From Pseudomonas vancouverensis (GTDB taxonomy: Bacteria > Pseudomonadota > Gammaproteobacteria > Pseudomonadales > Pseudomonadaceae), in assembly GCF_004348895.1 (NCBI RefSeq), contig NZ_RRZK01000032.1:434001-498000 (forward strand): a DNA stretch of 64,000 bases, read 5' to 3'. A program made the translations under genes and the position numbers. The notes under the pieces were generated by a model, which saw nothing but the letters and a program-made list of their open reading frames with translations, made no database searches and had not been told where the DNA came from. Shown piece after piece: positions 1-9,048 of the stretch; the stretch's first letter is position 1, and every line of letters begins with the position of its first letter.

Positions 1-761
1 ATGACTTTCTTCTTCCAGTCCGCATCGGCCTCGACATCCTTGAGGCCTTCGGTCAACTGGTTGACTTCGCCTTCTACCGGGGCAATCCGATCCATGACCT
101 GATCGTTGGCGCGGGCCAGAAGTTTTTCCAGGTACTCCAGTTGCTCGGCGTAGATCTGCGGTTCCTGTTGCTTGCGCAAATACTGCACGCCGCGTTCGAA
201 GGCCAGGCGCGCTTGCCCCGGCTGGTTCTGTTGCAGGGAATGCTGACCGAGGTTATTGAAGAACTCGATGTGCAGCAGCACCAGGATATGGCGGACCTCG
301 CGCACCCAGCGCTTGGCTTCGTTGGCTTGCAGAAAGCCGTCGTGTGCGGCACGGGTGATCTGGCCGTGCAGGGCTTCGAGCAGGAAACGAACGTCCTTGG
401 CCTTGGCTTCGGTCTGGATCGGTGCCGGCGGATTATTGACCGGGATCGATTCACCCTGAGCAATCAGGGCTTCCAGCTCGGTAATCCGGGCCTTGAGGTT
501 GGCACTGGATTTTTCCAGGTTGAGCAAGCGCTGGCAGACGTTCAGTTCCAGGCGTGCCAACAGCAGCTTGAGTGCCGGCGTCATCAATTGGCCGGGAAAG
601 GTCTCGGTGATCTCGCCACAGCGACGCAGGCGATCGTTGAGCTCAACCTTGGTGCGGGCCTTTTCCAGCTTATTGTTTTCCACCACATGGTTCATGTAGC
701 CAATGGCGATCAACAAAGCGATCCCGGCTACGACGAGCAGGGTGATCATGAGTGGTGTCAC
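1..761 (-). CDS. Conserved membrane-anchored hypothetical protein, 3' end cut by window edge
   Basis: An open frame runs leftward from a GTG at 761 to the window edge without a stop (253 codons). The GTG is preceded by AAGAGG at 8-nt spacing; the ATG four codons later (749) is the alternative. Residues about 4-20 form one hydrophobic membrane segment (LLVVAGIALLIAIGY), followed by a hydrophilic, mainly helical region rich in Leu, Gln and Glu that probably contains coiled coil. The likely topology is an N-terminal anchor with a cytoplasmic body. I do not recognise a named family. A weaker plus-strand frame over the same DNA is a shadow. The C-terminus is missing. Confidence 0.7.
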   Translation of the reverse strand, partial: MTPLMITLLVVAGIALLIAIGYMNHVVENNKLEKARTKVELNDRLRRCGEITETFPGQLMTPALKLLLARLELNVCQRLLNLEKSSANLKARITELEALIAQGESIPVNNPPAPIQTEAKAKDVRFLLEALHGQITRAAHDGFLQANEAKRWVREVRHILVLLHIEFFNNLGQHSLQQNQPGQARLAFERGVQYLRKQQEPQIYAEQLEYLEKLLARANDQVMDRIAPVEGEVNQLTEGLKDVEADADWKKKV

Positions 762-1133
762 CGGTAAGACCTCTTTATAGGGTTCGCGTGCGAGTTTAGT
801 GGCTGGGCATATGAGCGCCTAGACTGGCACGACGGGATGAATCGGACATGCTTGTGGCTGTATCGGCCGTAGGCCTTCTTCTATAAATGATGGCACTCCA
901 CTCAGGGAATGCCATCACTGGGTGGACTATAGCGCCTTGGCGGGTGTCAGAATATAGGCGCCAATCAACGGACGGTCGAATAACTGCCATGGCGGTCAAA
1001 AGCAGGTCCAAGTCATTGATTTAAAAAAATTTAATACAGGGGGTTGACGACCTCTCAATCCATCCATAGAATGCGCGCCACTTGCAGCGTAAAGCACACA
1101 GCGAAACGCGGCAGGGAGTGAATGTTGTAGTGT
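762..1133. other. Intergenic region upstream of the tRNA operon
   Basis: No credible gene. It holds a perfect 8-bp inverted repeat, TGATGGCA at 888-895 and TGCCATCA at 910-917, with a 14-nt spacer and no T-run, so it is not a standard terminator. The promoter of the tRNA operon lies at its right end (annotated separately). Confidence 0.6.
1044..1080 (+). promoter_or_regulatory. Sigma-70 promoter of the tRNA-Glu/Gly operon
   Basis: TTGACG (1044-1049) and TAGAAT (1067-1072) are separated by 17 bp, followed by a GC-rich stretch (GCGCGCC) where a stringent-control discriminator would sit. Transcription would start near 1079-1080, about 55 nt before the first tRNA. A strong -35/-10 pair plus a GC discriminator is typical of stable-RNA promoters under ppGpp control; the regulation itself is inferred. 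Confidence 0.8.
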
Positions 1134-1209
1134 GTCCCCTTCGTCTAGTGGCCTAGGACACCGCCCTTTCACGGCGGTAACAGGGGTTCGAGTCCCCTAG
1201 GGGACGCCA
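1134..1209 (+). tRNA. tRNA-Glu (anticodon TTC), copy 1
   Basis: 76 nt with encoded CCA. The acceptor stem GTCCCCT pairs with AGGGGAC, the anticodon stem is CCGCC/GGCGG around loop CTTTCAC giving anticodon TTC, and the T-arm carries GGTTCGAGTCCC. Read in one transcript with the following tRNA-Gly two bases downstream. Confidence 0.97.
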
Positions 1210-1211
1210 AT

Positions 1212-1287
<76 letters not shown>

Positions 1288-1391
1288 ATTTTAAACAGCG
1301 TTGCTTTCGGGCAGGGCTGAGTGAAACCAGAACCAAGTCTTCGGATGCGGATCTGGGCACCGAAACACACACCATGTGTTCCGGGCAGCGT

Positions 1392-1467
1392 GTCCCCTTC
1401 GTCTAGTGGCCTAGGACACCGCCCTTTCACGGCGGTAACAGGGGTTCGAGTCCCCTAGGGGACGCCA
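1392..1467 (+). tRNA. tRNA-Glu (anticodon TTC), copy 2
   Basis: Identical in sequence to the copy at 1134-1209. The Glu-Gly pair is repeated in tandem, separated by about 104 nt without its own evident promoter, so all four tRNAs probably come from one precursor. Confidence 0.97.
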
Positions 1468-1470
1468 TTT

Positions 1471-1546
<76 letters not shown>

Positions 1547-1553
1547 ATTTCAC

Positions 1554-1582
1554 AAAAACGCCGCTCATTGAGCGGCGTTTTT
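1554..1582 (+). terminator. Rho-independent terminator of the tRNA operon
   Basis: A GC-rich stem (CGCCGCTC / GAGCGGCG) with a 3-nt loop is flanked by an A-run before and TTTTT after, directly behind the last tRNA. Confidence 0.92.
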
Positions 1583-1612
1583 GTTTGCGTGCGATTTGTC
1601 GCAGGCGCCCAT

Positions 1613-1648
1613 AAAAAAGGCCCGCCAGTCAGACTGGGCGGGCCTTTT
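1613..1648. terminator. Terminator between the tRNA operon and alaX
   Basis: The stem GGCCCGCCAGTC/GACTGGGCGGGCC is flanked by A- and T-runs, so it can act in both directions. It stands 49 nt beyond the stop of the leftward alaX-like gene and is probably its terminator. Confidence 0.88.
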
Positions 1649-1696
1649 GCTTGTTCGGGGCAGCGCGGCGATGACAGCGGCGGCATCGCCCTGGGT

Positions 1697-2323
1697 TCAG
1701 TTCACATGGTAGTGAACGGACAGTGTGCCCTTTTTCTGCGAAACGCTACTGATGACGACGGCGCCTATATCCTTCAGGCTGCGTACGTGGGTGCCGCCGC
1801 ATCCATAAGCGGGCAGATCACCGAAACCGATTTCCCGCGCACCTTCGCGTAACGAAGTCAGGCGTGGCAGGTCGTTGGTGATCCACTGCTCGATGCCGTT
1901 CTGAATCATCTGGTCATCAATGTCCTCAGCCGAAGTCAGCGGCTTGAACTGTACTCGACCTTCACCTGGCCAGTGATGTGCCTTGACTGGCATCCAGCCT
2001 TTGGCCTGGACGAAATGGCCGATCAGGTGTCCGGCCGAATGCATGCGGGTGTTGAACTGGCGACGAGGCTCGTCGATGCGGATCTGGGTCATGCCGAGCC
2101 TGACCGGGTGATCGACGAAGTGAACAATCCGCTCGGGCTCCTGCACCACGCGCAGTACCTGGCTTTCGCCAATCCAGCCAGTATCGAAAGGCTGCCCGCC
2201 GCCCTGAGGGTGAAACAGGGTCGCGCGCAGCACCACGGCAAATTCATTTTCCTGGGGCGTGCATTCCAGCGCCTCAACATTGGCCTTCAGATCATCACTA
2301 TGGAAAAACAGGCGAAGCGTCAT
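1697..2323 (-). CDS. Alanyl-tRNA editing protein, AlaX type
   Basis: 208-aa stand-alone homologue of the AlaRS editing domain, which hydrolyses Ser- or Gly-tRNA(Ala) in trans and so protects translation from serine misincorporation. The zinc-ligand pattern is complete: HxxxH at H95/H99 (HSAGH) and CxxxH at C175/H179 (CGGTH). The GGGQP motif near residues 41-45 is also typical. It lacks the AlaRS aminoacylation and C-Ala domains, as expected for short AlaX proteins. The ATG at 2323 is preceded by a weak GGG site. It stands alone, divergent from the LysR gene. Confidence 0.92.
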   Translation of the reverse strand: MTLRLFFHSDDLKANVEALECTPQENEFAVVLRATLFHPQGGGQPFDTGWIGESQVLRVVQEPERIVHFVDHPVRLGMTQIRIDEPRRQFNTRMHSAGHLIGHFVQAKGWMPVKAHHWPGEGRVQFKPLTSAEDIDDQMIQNGIEQWITNDLPRLTSLREGAREIGFGDLPAYGCGGTHVRSLKDIGAVVISSVSQKKGTLSVHYHVN

Positions 2324-2414
2324 TACCCAAACTCGTATTCAACTTTCTATTTTTCATTATAGAAAGCTCGCAAATGCGTGATAATCCGGTCAAACATCAA
2401 AGGACTGTTGCGCT

Positions 2415-3413
2415 GTGAGCATAAATCTTCCACTGCCGCTGCTCGGTGAAATGGCGATTTTCGTCAAGGTTGTCGAGACCGGCAGCTTCTCCGAAGCGGC
2501 ACGCCAACTGGGTACGTCGCCCTCTGCGGTCAGTCGCAGTATTTCCCGGCTGGAGAAGGCGCTCGCCACGCGTCTGCTGCAACGCACCACGCGCAAGTTG
2601 CGCCTGAGCGACGGCGGCGAAGAAGTATTCAAGCGCTGCCAGGAAATGGTCAACGCCGCCCGCTCAGTAATGGAAATCAGCGGGCAGTTTACCGACGAGC
2701 CCGAGGGGCTGGTGCGTCTGAGCGTGCCGAAAGCGGTGGGTCGGATCGTGATTCATCCGCACATGCCGGAGTTTCTGCGGCGCTATCCGAAAGTGGATGT
2801 GGAATTGCTGCTGGAAGACCGTCAAGTCGACCTGATTGATGATCACGTCGACCTGGCCATCCGCATCACCGATCGGCCGCCCGCAGGATTGGTCGGGCGC
2901 CAGTTGCTGAGCATCGACCATATGCTTTGCGCGACACCGCAATATCTGGCGGAACATGGCACACCGACTCATCCCCATGACCTGCTCAACCACAGTTGCA
3001 TTTACCTGGGCGAAACCCCGAGCGATGCGCGCTGGAAATTCAGGAAGGGCAGCAAAACCGTGACCGTCGGCGTGCGTGGGCGATATGCCGCCAACCACAC
3101 GGGCGTACGTTTTGGCGCGGTGTTGCAGCATATCGGCATTGGCAGCCTGCCGTACTTCACGGCGCGCCGTGCCCTGGAGAAGGGCTTGATGGTGCAGGTG
3201 CTGCCGGACTGGACCTTTCTCGCCTCCTACCACGGTGGCGCCTGGTTGCTGCATTCGCCGACACGCTACTTGCCGCCGAAGCTGCGGGTGCTGATTGACT
3301 ACCTGGTGGAGTGCCTTGCGAAGGAGCCGACCCTGAACAAGCCGAGTCAGTCCGATGGCCCGATCACGGCCGTTTCGGAGTACGAATTACCCGAAAGTGA
3401 CGGCTTGTTCTGA
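2415..3413 (+). CDS. LysR-family transcriptional regulator
   Basis: 332-aa regulator with an N-terminal winged helix-turn-helix (about residues 10-68; the motif around SFSEAARQLGTSPSAVSRSISRLE is characteristic) and a C-terminal periplasmic-binding-like effector domain. The start is GTG 2415, with AAAGGA 10 nt upstream. A divergent alaX gene begins about 90 nt away and is a possible target, but nothing in the sequence shows the effector or regulon. A strong terminator follows 5 nt after the stop. Confidence 0.93.
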   Translation: MSINLPLPLLGEMAIFVKVVETGSFSEAARQLGTSPSAVSRSISRLEKALATRLLQRTTRKLRLSDGGEEVFKRCQEMVNAARSVMEISGQFTDEPEGLVRLSVPKAVGRIVIHPHMPEFLRRYPKVDVELLLEDRQVDLIDDHVDLAIRITDRPPAGLVGRQLLSIDHMLCATPQYLAEHGTPTHPHDLLNHSCIYLGETPSDARWKFRKGSKTVTVGVRGRYAANHTGVRFGAVLQHIGIGSLPYFTARRALEKGLMVQVLPDWTFLASYHGGAWLLHSPTRYLPPKLRVLIDYLVECLAKEPTLNKPSQSDGPITAVSEYELPESDGLF

Positions 3414-3417
3414 CGAT

Positions 3418-3453
3418 AAAAAAGGCCCCCATGGTCAACCATGGGGGCCTTTT
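3418..3453. terminator. Bidirectional terminator
   Basis: The stem GGCCCCCATGG/CCATGGGGGCC with a 4-nt loop is flanked by A-run and T-run. It serves the LysR gene on one side and the leftward gene ending at 3471 on the other. Confidence 0.93.
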
Positions 3454-3470
3454 GCATTGCGAAGCGTGGA

Positions 3471-3878
3471 TCAGTGTTTGCTGTCCTGGTTCGACAGGGC
3501 CATCAGCTGTTTTTCCTGGTTCCAGTCGAACGGTTCGTCGTTCTGTTCGGCCTCGAAGCGACGCTCTTCCAATGCCTGGTACATGTCGATTTCGTCATCG
3601 GGCATGTAGTGCAGGCAGTCACCGGCGAAGTACCAGAGCAGGTCGCGCGGGACCAGATGGGCGATTTGCGGGTAGCGGGTAATGACCTGGCACAGAATGT
3701 CCTGACCCAGGTATTGGCTTTCGATCGGGTCGACCGGCAGCAGCGCAAGCAGTTCGTCGAAACGCTCCAGGAACAAGGCGTGACTTTCGTCGGGAACCTG
3801 CTCGGCCTCACCTACGGCGACCAGGATGCTGCGCAGGTGGTCGAGTAACACAAGATGATCGGCAACGATGTTGGACAC
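3471..3878 (-). CDS. Conserved Pseudomonas hypothetical protein (PA2817-like)
   Basis: 135-codon gene. I chose GTG 3878 over the upstream ATG (3899) because TTGAGGA lies 8 nt before the GTG. The product is acidic and helical, without signal peptide or membrane segment. By memory it resembles a short conserved Pseudomonas protein family named after PA2817, of unknown function. It lies downstream of fadE on the same strand, but a hairpin at 3904-3937 separates them, so co-transcription is uncertain. Confidence 0.78.
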   Translation of the reverse strand: MSNIVADHLVLLDHLRSILVAVGEAEQVPDESHALFLERFDELLALLPVDPIESQYLGQDILCQVITRYPQIAHLVPRDLLWYFAGDCLHYMPDDEIDMYQALEERRFEAEQNDEPFDWNQEKQLMALSNQDSKH

Positions 3879-3903
3879 GAGATAAGTCCTCAAGAGCAAA
3901 ACG

Positions 3904-3937
3904 GGCGCGGGAGTATAAAGCCCCCGCGCCGTTTTTT
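3904..3937. terminator. Hairpin between fadE and the PA2817-like gene
   Basis: GGCGCGGG (3904-3911) pairs with CCCGCGCC (3923-3930) across an 11-nt loop. The T-run is better on the plus strand (TTTTTT); on the minus strand, the direction of the flanking genes, it is GTTTTG, so termination there may be partial. Confidence 0.55.
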
Positions 3938-3961
3938 CACGGCTGATCAGGTCAAACCGGA

Positions 3962-6409
3962 TCAGCGAACCTTTCCGCTGGCCAGGGCCAGCTCCTCTTT
4001 GTCGAAGTCATTGACATCGATCACCTTGCGCCGGGCCGCTTCGGCTTCACGCAGGGTTTGCGCCTCGGCGGCTTGCAGCACGCCGGCCTCCAATGCTGCA
4101 TCGATCACATGTTCGCCCGCAACGGGTTTGACCTGACCGCTTTTGAGCGCCACATGCAGTTTTTTCTGCAAGGGTTGCGCCGCACTCAACATATCGCAGG
4201 TGTGTTGCAGGACTCCGACCTGATCGTCGGCCGATTGCGGGCGATAGCAACCCTGCAGCAGTTCTTCCAGCGCCGGATCACCCTTGGCACGACCAATCAG
4301 TGCGGCGACTTCAGCGCCGAGCCTGTCCGACGGACCTTTGTGACGACGGCCGAGCGGGAAGACGATGACGCGCAACAGGCAACCGACAATTCTGTTGGGG
4401 AAGTTGTGCAGCAATTCATCCATGGCCCGCTCAGCCTGACCCAGGCTTTCTTCCAGAGCCCAGGTCACCAGCGTTGTCATGTGTTCCGCTGAATCCAGAT
4501 CGTGGTAGCGCTTGAGCGCGGCGGACGCCAGATACAGATTGCTGAGGATATCGCCGAGGCGCGCGGACAGGCGTTCGCGTCGTTTCAGTTCGCCACCGAG
4601 CAGCATCATGCTGAGGTCGGCGAGCATCGCAAACGCTGCGGCCTGACGGTTCAGTGCACGGAAATAGCCTTGGCTCAGCTTGTTGCCCGGTGCCGGTTCC
4701 AGATGGCCGAAACCGAGGTTCAGGACCAGGGTGCTGGCGGCGTTGCTCACGGCAAAACCGATGTGCTTGAGCAACAGGCCATCGAACTCGTTGAGCGCCT
4801 GATCCTTGTCTTCGCGGCCGGCGAGAGCCATTTCCTTGAGTACGAAGGGATGGCAACGAATCGCACCCTGGCCGAAGATCATCAGGTTGCGCGAAAGAAT
4901 GTTGGCGCCTTCCACGGTGATGAAGATCGGCGCGCCTTTCCATTTGCGCGCGAGGTAGTTGTTCGGGCCCTCGATGATCGCCTTGCCGCCGTGGACATCC
5001 ATAGCGTCGCTGATGCAATCGCGCGCGCGCTCCGTAAGGTGGTACTTGAGAATCGCCGAGAGCACCGACGGTTTTTCCCCAAGGTCCACCGCATTGGCGG
5101 TCAACATGCGTGCTGCGTCCATCATCCAGGCGTTGCCACCGATACGCGCCATGGCCTCCTGAATACCTTCGAACGCCGCGATCGGTACGTTGAACTGTTC
5201 GCGAATCTGCGCGTATTGCCCCGTCACCAGGCTGGAGAACTTGGCCATGCCGGTACCCACCGCCGGCAAGGAAATCGAACGCCCGACTGACAGGCAGTTC
5301 ATCAGCATCATCCAGCCTTTGCCGAGCATTTCCTGGCCACCTATGAGGAATTCCAGCGGCACGAAGACATCCTTGCCCGAGTTGGGGCCGTTCATGAATG
5401 CCGCGCCCAAGGGCAGATGCCGACGGCCGATCTCGACGCCGGCGGTATCGGTGGGGATCAGCGCCAGGCTGATGCCCAGATCTTCCTTGTCACCCAGCAG
5501 ATGGTCCGGATCGTAGGCCTTGAATGCCAGTCCGAGCAGGGTGGCCACCGGACCCAGGGTGATGTAGCGCTTTTCCCAGTTCAGGCGCAGGCCAAGGACT
5601 TCCTGGCCTTCCCATTCACCTTTGCAGATCACCCCGGAATCCGGCATGCCGCCGGCGTCGGAACCGGCCAGCGGGCCGGTCAGGGCAAAGCAGGGAATCT
5701 CGTCGCCGCGGGCCAGGCGTGGCAAATAGTGGTTGCGTTGTTCGTCGGTGCCGTAGTGCAGCAGCAGTTCGGCGGGACCGAGGGAGTTGGGGACCATGAC
5801 GGTGGACGCGAGGTCGCCGCTGTGGCTGGCCAGTTTCATCGCCACTTGCGAGTGGGCGTAGGCGGAGAAGCCCTTGCCGCCGAATTCCTTGGGAATGATC
5901 AGGGCAAAAAAGCCGTTGTCCTTGATATAGGTCCAGACTTCAGGTGTCAGGTCCATGGCCTGACCGAGTTCCCACTCATCGACCATGCCGCAGAGTACTT
6001 CCGTCGGCCCATCAATGAAGGCTTGTTCCTCTTCGCTCAATTGCACCTTGGGATAGGACAGCAATTTGTTCCAGTCCGGGCGGCCGCTGAACAGCTCGCC
6101 GTCCCACCACACCGTGCCGGCTTCGATGGCGTCGCGTTCGGTTTGCGACATCGGCGGCAGGGTTTTCTGGAACCAGTTGAACAGTGGCGCACTGAAGAAT
6201 TTGCGGCGCAGGTCAGGTAACAGCAAGGGCAGGGCGACCGCAAAGATCAGCACCCAGAAAATCAGCAACAGCCACCCTGGGGCGCGGCTGAATGCCCCCA
6301 TGGCCACGACATAGACAGCGACGATGCCCAAGGCAGGCAGCGGGGCGACTCGACGGTGCGCCAGATAAGCGATCCCGACAACCAGAACCAGTATCCACAA
6401 CAGCAGCAT
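3962..6409 (-). CDS. fadE: Acyl-CoA dehydrogenase FadE
   Basis: 815-aa enzyme of the long FadE class, which catalyses the first, FAD-dependent step of fatty-acid beta-oxidation. Residues about 1-70 hold two or three hydrophobic segments, so the protein is membrane-associated. The acyl-CoA dehydrogenase core follows at about 120-500, with the usual motifs for FAD and substrate contact such as FALTGPLAGSDAG. A C-terminal FadE-specific extension of about 280 residues completes it. The start ATG 6409 has an ideal GGAGG 7 nt upstream. Length matches E. coli FadE (814 aa). Monocistronic by appearance. Confidence 0.93.
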   Translation of the reverse strand: MLLLWILVLVVGIAYLAHRRVAPLPALGIVAVYVVAMGAFSRAPGWLLLIFWVLIFAVALPLLLPDLRRKFFSAPLFNWFQKTLPPMSQTERDAIEAGTVWWDGELFSGRPDWNKLLSYPKVQLSEEEQAFIDGPTEVLCGMVDEWELGQAMDLTPEVWTYIKDNGFFALIIPKEFGGKGFSAYAHSQVAMKLASHSGDLASTVMVPNSLGPAELLLHYGTDEQRNHYLPRLARGDEIPCFALTGPLAGSDAGGMPDSGVICKGEWEGQEVLGLRLNWEKRYITLGPVATLLGLAFKAYDPDHLLGDKEDLGISLALIPTDTAGVEIGRRHLPLGAAFMNGPNSGKDVFVPLEFLIGGQEMLGKGWMMLMNCLSVGRSISLPAVGTGMAKFSSLVTGQYAQIREQFNVPIAAFEGIQEAMARIGGNAWMMDAARMLTANAVDLGEKPSVLSAILKYHLTERARDCISDAMDVHGGKAIIEGPNNYLARKWKGAPIFITVEGANILSRNLMIFGQGAIRCHPFVLKEMALAGREDKDQALNEFDGLLLKHIGFAVSNAASTLVLNLGFGHLEPAPGNKLSQGYFRALNRQAAAFAMLADLSMMLLGGELKRRERLSARLGDILSNLYLASAALKRYHDLDSAEHMTTLVTWALEESLGQAERAMDELLHNFPNRIVGCLLRVIVFPLGRRHKGPSDRLGAEVAALIGRAKGDPALEELLQGCYRPQSADDQVGVLQHTCDMLSAAQPLQKKLHVALKSGQVKPVAGEHVIDAALEAGVLQAAEAQTLREAEAARRKVIDVNDFDKEELALASGKVR

Positions 6410-6655
6410 ATTTAATCCTCCGTGAAACCAGGGCGAACCAACCCACAGAGCTTAGACGGCATCCGAAAAGTCGGGCGGTCGCGGACTGCGACAGAAATCG
6501 TGGGAAACCCAGGATGTTTTTGCAGGCCCGATTGGCCATAAGCGTGGGAAATCGTTCGTTGAGGGAGCGGCAAAGCGCCCATGTTTGGCCGAAACGTCGT
6601 TATCTCTGTGCTGAACCTCTCGCTAGACTCGGGACTTACCCAGGAGATTGTCCTC

Positions 6656-7315
6656 ATGCACGAGTATCTGAGCCCCGGCCGCTTCATCGATAGTGACCAC
6701 CCGTCCGTGGTGGAGTTCGCCGAAAAACACCGTGGCGCCAGTCGTGACCCGCGCGAGCAGGCCATCAGCCTCTATTACGCCGTGCGTGAAGCCGTGCGCT
6801 ACAACCCCTACACCTTCAGCCTCGACCCGCAAACCTTGCGCGGCAGTCATGCACTGGCCACCGGGGAAAGTTATTGCGTGCCCAAGGCGACTTTGCTGGC
6901 AGGGTGCGCGCGGCATTGCGGCATTCCGGCGCGAATTGGCCTGGCGGATGTGCGCAATCACCTGTCGACCCCGCGGTTGCTGGAGATCCTGCGCAGTGAC
7001 GTATTTGCCATGCATGGCTACACCGAGCTTTATTTGCAGGATCGTTGGGTCAAGGCGACCCCGGCGTTCAATCAGCAACTGTGCGAACTGTTCAACGTGG
7101 CGCCGCTGGAGTTCGACGGGGTCAACGACAGCGTTTTTCACCCCTACAATCGCGACGGCGCGAAATTGATGGAGTACGTCGCCGATCACGGGCAGTTCAC
7201 CGATGTCCCTGAGGCATTCTTTTTCGAACACCTGCAAAAGTGCTACCCGCATCTGTTTGGTGAGCAACTCCAACCGCTGCTGGGCGACATGCAGAGCGAT
7301 TTGAGTCGCGCCTGA
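6656..7315 (+). CDS. Transglutaminase-like domain protein
   Basis: 219-aa cytoplasmic protein of the transglutaminase-like superfamily. The catalytic Cys sits in GESYCVPKATLLAG and the His in FAMHGYTELYL, with an Asp/Thr region after it, giving the papain-like triad order. Bacterial members usually act as proteases or amidases rather than cross-linkers; the substrate is unknown. I chose ATG 6656 because AGGAGA lies 8 nt upstream; an upstream in-frame ATG (6581) lacks such a site. The next gene, a glutathione transferase, starts 43 nt downstream on the same strand. Confidence 0.85.
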   Translation: MHEYLSPGRFIDSDHPSVVEFAEKHRGASRDPREQAISLYYAVREAVRYNPYTFSLDPQTLRGSHALATGESYCVPKATLLAGCARHCGIPARIGLADVRNHLSTPRLLEILRSDVFAMHGYTELYLQDRWVKATPAFNQQLCELFNVAPLEFDGVNDSVFHPYNRDGAKLMEYVADHGQFTDVPEAFFFEHLQKCYPHLFGEQLQPLLGDMQSDLSRA

Positions 7316-7358
7316 TCCGGCGTATGCTGCCTGCCCACTTAGCGAAAAAGAGGCGGTC

Positions 7359-7982
7359 ATGCTGAAGATCTGGGGTCGGAAAAACTCGTCGAATGTCAGA
7401 AAGCCGTTGTGGGCCGCCGAAGAGTTGGGGCTGGCCTATGAAGCCATCGATGCCGGTGGCGCCTTTGGCGTCGTCGATACACCGAAGTACCGCGCCATGA
7501 ACCCGAATGGTCGCGTGCCGGTGATTGAAGACGACGGCTTCGTGTTGTGGGAATCCAACGCCATCGTGCGTTATCTGATGGCCAAACACGCCAACGACAC
7601 GGCCTGGTATCCAGCCGATCTCCAGGATCGCGCCACTGCAGACAAGTGGATGGACTGGACCACCTCGAGCTTTGCCGGGCCATTCCGCACGGTGTTCTGG
7701 GGTGTATTGCGCACGCCGGCCGAGCAACAGGACTGGCCTGCCATCAAGGCGGCGATCAAGGAATGCGAAACGCTGCTGGCCATGGCTGACCAGGCATTGG
7801 CCACTAAACCGTACCTGTCCGGCGACCAGATCGGCATGGGCGACATTCCGTTGGGCAGTTTTATTTATGCCTGGTTCGAGATGCCGATCGAACGGCAATC
7901 GCAACCTCATCTGCAGGCCTGGTACGCGCGCTTGAAGCAGCGCCCGGCCTATCAGAAAGCAGTCATGACCGCGTTGACTTAA
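7359..7982 (+). CDS. Glutathione S-transferase family protein
   Basis: 207-aa soluble GST. The N-terminal thioredoxin-fold domain starts LKIWGRKNSSNVRKPLWAAE, where the SNV segment provides the likely catalytic Ser/Asn. The cis-Pro loop RVPVIEDDG and the ESNAI glutathione-binding motif follow, then an all-helical C-terminal domain from about residue 88. GAGG lies 5-6 nt before the ATG. The physiological substrate is not evident. Confidence 0.92.
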   Translation: MLKIWGRKNSSNVRKPLWAAEELGLAYEAIDAGGAFGVVDTPKYRAMNPNGRVPVIEDDGFVLWESNAIVRYLMAKHANDTAWYPADLQDRATADKWMDWTTSSFAGPFRTVFWGVLRTPAEQQDWPAIKAAIKECETLLAMADQALATKPYLSGDQIGMGDIPLGSFIYAWFEMPIERQSQPHLQAWYARLKQRPAYQKAVMTALT

Positions 7983-8115
7983 TACTCACTATCGACACAC
8001 TTGACTGTACTTGTGCGGCGGCGACAAGCACCATTGCGTCCATGCGAGGTGGTTGCAATGGTCGCCGCAAGCCCTTACTTAGCCCTTTCCTTCCTTCTTG
8101 GTGCGTAAATCCGAT

Positions 8116-9048
8116 ATGAGTTCCGCTCTGTCCATCCGGCAGCTAACCAAAACCTACGGCAACGGTTTCCAGGCCCTGAGTGGTATCGATCTGGATGTCG
8201 CCGAAGGTGACTTTTTCGCCTTGCTTGGCCCCAACGGTGCCGGCAAATCCACAACGATCGGCATTCTCTCGACCCTGGTGAACAAGACCAGTGGCACGGT
8301 GAATATCTTCGGTCACGATCTGGATAAAAATCCTGCCCAGCTCAAGCGCTCCATTGGCGTGGTGCCGCAGGAGTTCAACTTCAACCAGTTCGAGAAGACC
8401 TTCGATATCGTTGTGACTCAGGCCGGTTATTACGGCATTCCGCCGAAAATCGCCAAGGAGCGCGCCGAGCAGTACCTGACGCAGCTCGGCCTGTGGGACA
8501 AGAAAGACGTGCCGTCGCGTTCGCTGTCCGGGGGCATGAAGCGTCGCCTGATGATCGCCCGCGCCCTGGTCCATCAACCGCGCCTGTTGATCCTCGACGA
8601 GCCAACGGCCGGGGTGGACATCGAGCTGCGCCGTTCGATGTGGAGCTTTCTCACCGAGCTGAACCAAAAGGGCATCACCATCATCCTCACGACGCACTAT
8701 CTGGAAGAGGCCGAGCAGTTGTGCCGCAACATCGGCATCATCGATCACGGCACCATCGTCGAGAACACCAGCATGCGTCAGTTGCTCAGCCAACTGCACG
8801 TTGAAACGTTCCTGCTGGACCTGAAGGGTGATTTGGCCGTGGCGCCGCAATTGCTCGGTTATCCGTCGCGCCTGCTCGATGGTCATACGCTGGAAGTGCA
8901 GGTGGACAAGTCCATGGGCATCACCGCGCTGTTCACCCAGCTGGCGCAGCAAAACATTGAAGTGCTGAGCCTGCGTAACAAAACCAATCGCCTCGAGGAG
9001 TTGTTCGTGTCCCTGGTGGAGAAAAATCTGTCGAAGGTGGCGGTATGA
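8116..9048 (+). CDS. ABC-2 type exporter, ATP-binding protein (YadG-like)
   Basis: 310-aa ATPase with Walker A GPNGAGKST, signature LSGGMKRRL, Walker B LLILDEPTAGVD and the switch His in TTHYLEEAE. Resembles E. coli YadG over its whole length. I prefer ATG 8116 (reading MSSALSIRQL) to the upstream GTG/TTG codons because homologues start here; no strong ribosome site is visible for either. It overlaps the permease gene by ATGA, so the two are translationally coupled and form one exporter of unknown substrate. Confidence 0.92.
   Translation: MSSALSIRQLTKTYGNGFQALSGIDLDVAEGDFFALLGPNGAGKSTTIGILSTLVNKTSGTVNIFGHDLDKNPAQLKRSIGVVPQEFNFNQFEKTFDIVVTQAGYYGIPPKIAKERAEQYLTQLGLWDKKDVPSRSLSGGMKRRLMIARALVHQPRLLILDEPTAGVDIELRRSMWSFLTELNQKGITIILTTHYLEEAEQLCRNIGIIDHGTIVENTSMRQLLSQLHVETFLLDLKGDLAVAPQLLGYPSRLLDGHTLEVQVDKSMGITALFTQLAQQNIEVLSLRNKTNRLEELFVSLVEKNLSKVAV

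Noticed and set aside
141..767. A 208-codon plus-strand frame at the window start
   Set aside because: The minus frame has a membrane anchor, a good start site and no stop for 253 codons; the plus frame has none of these.
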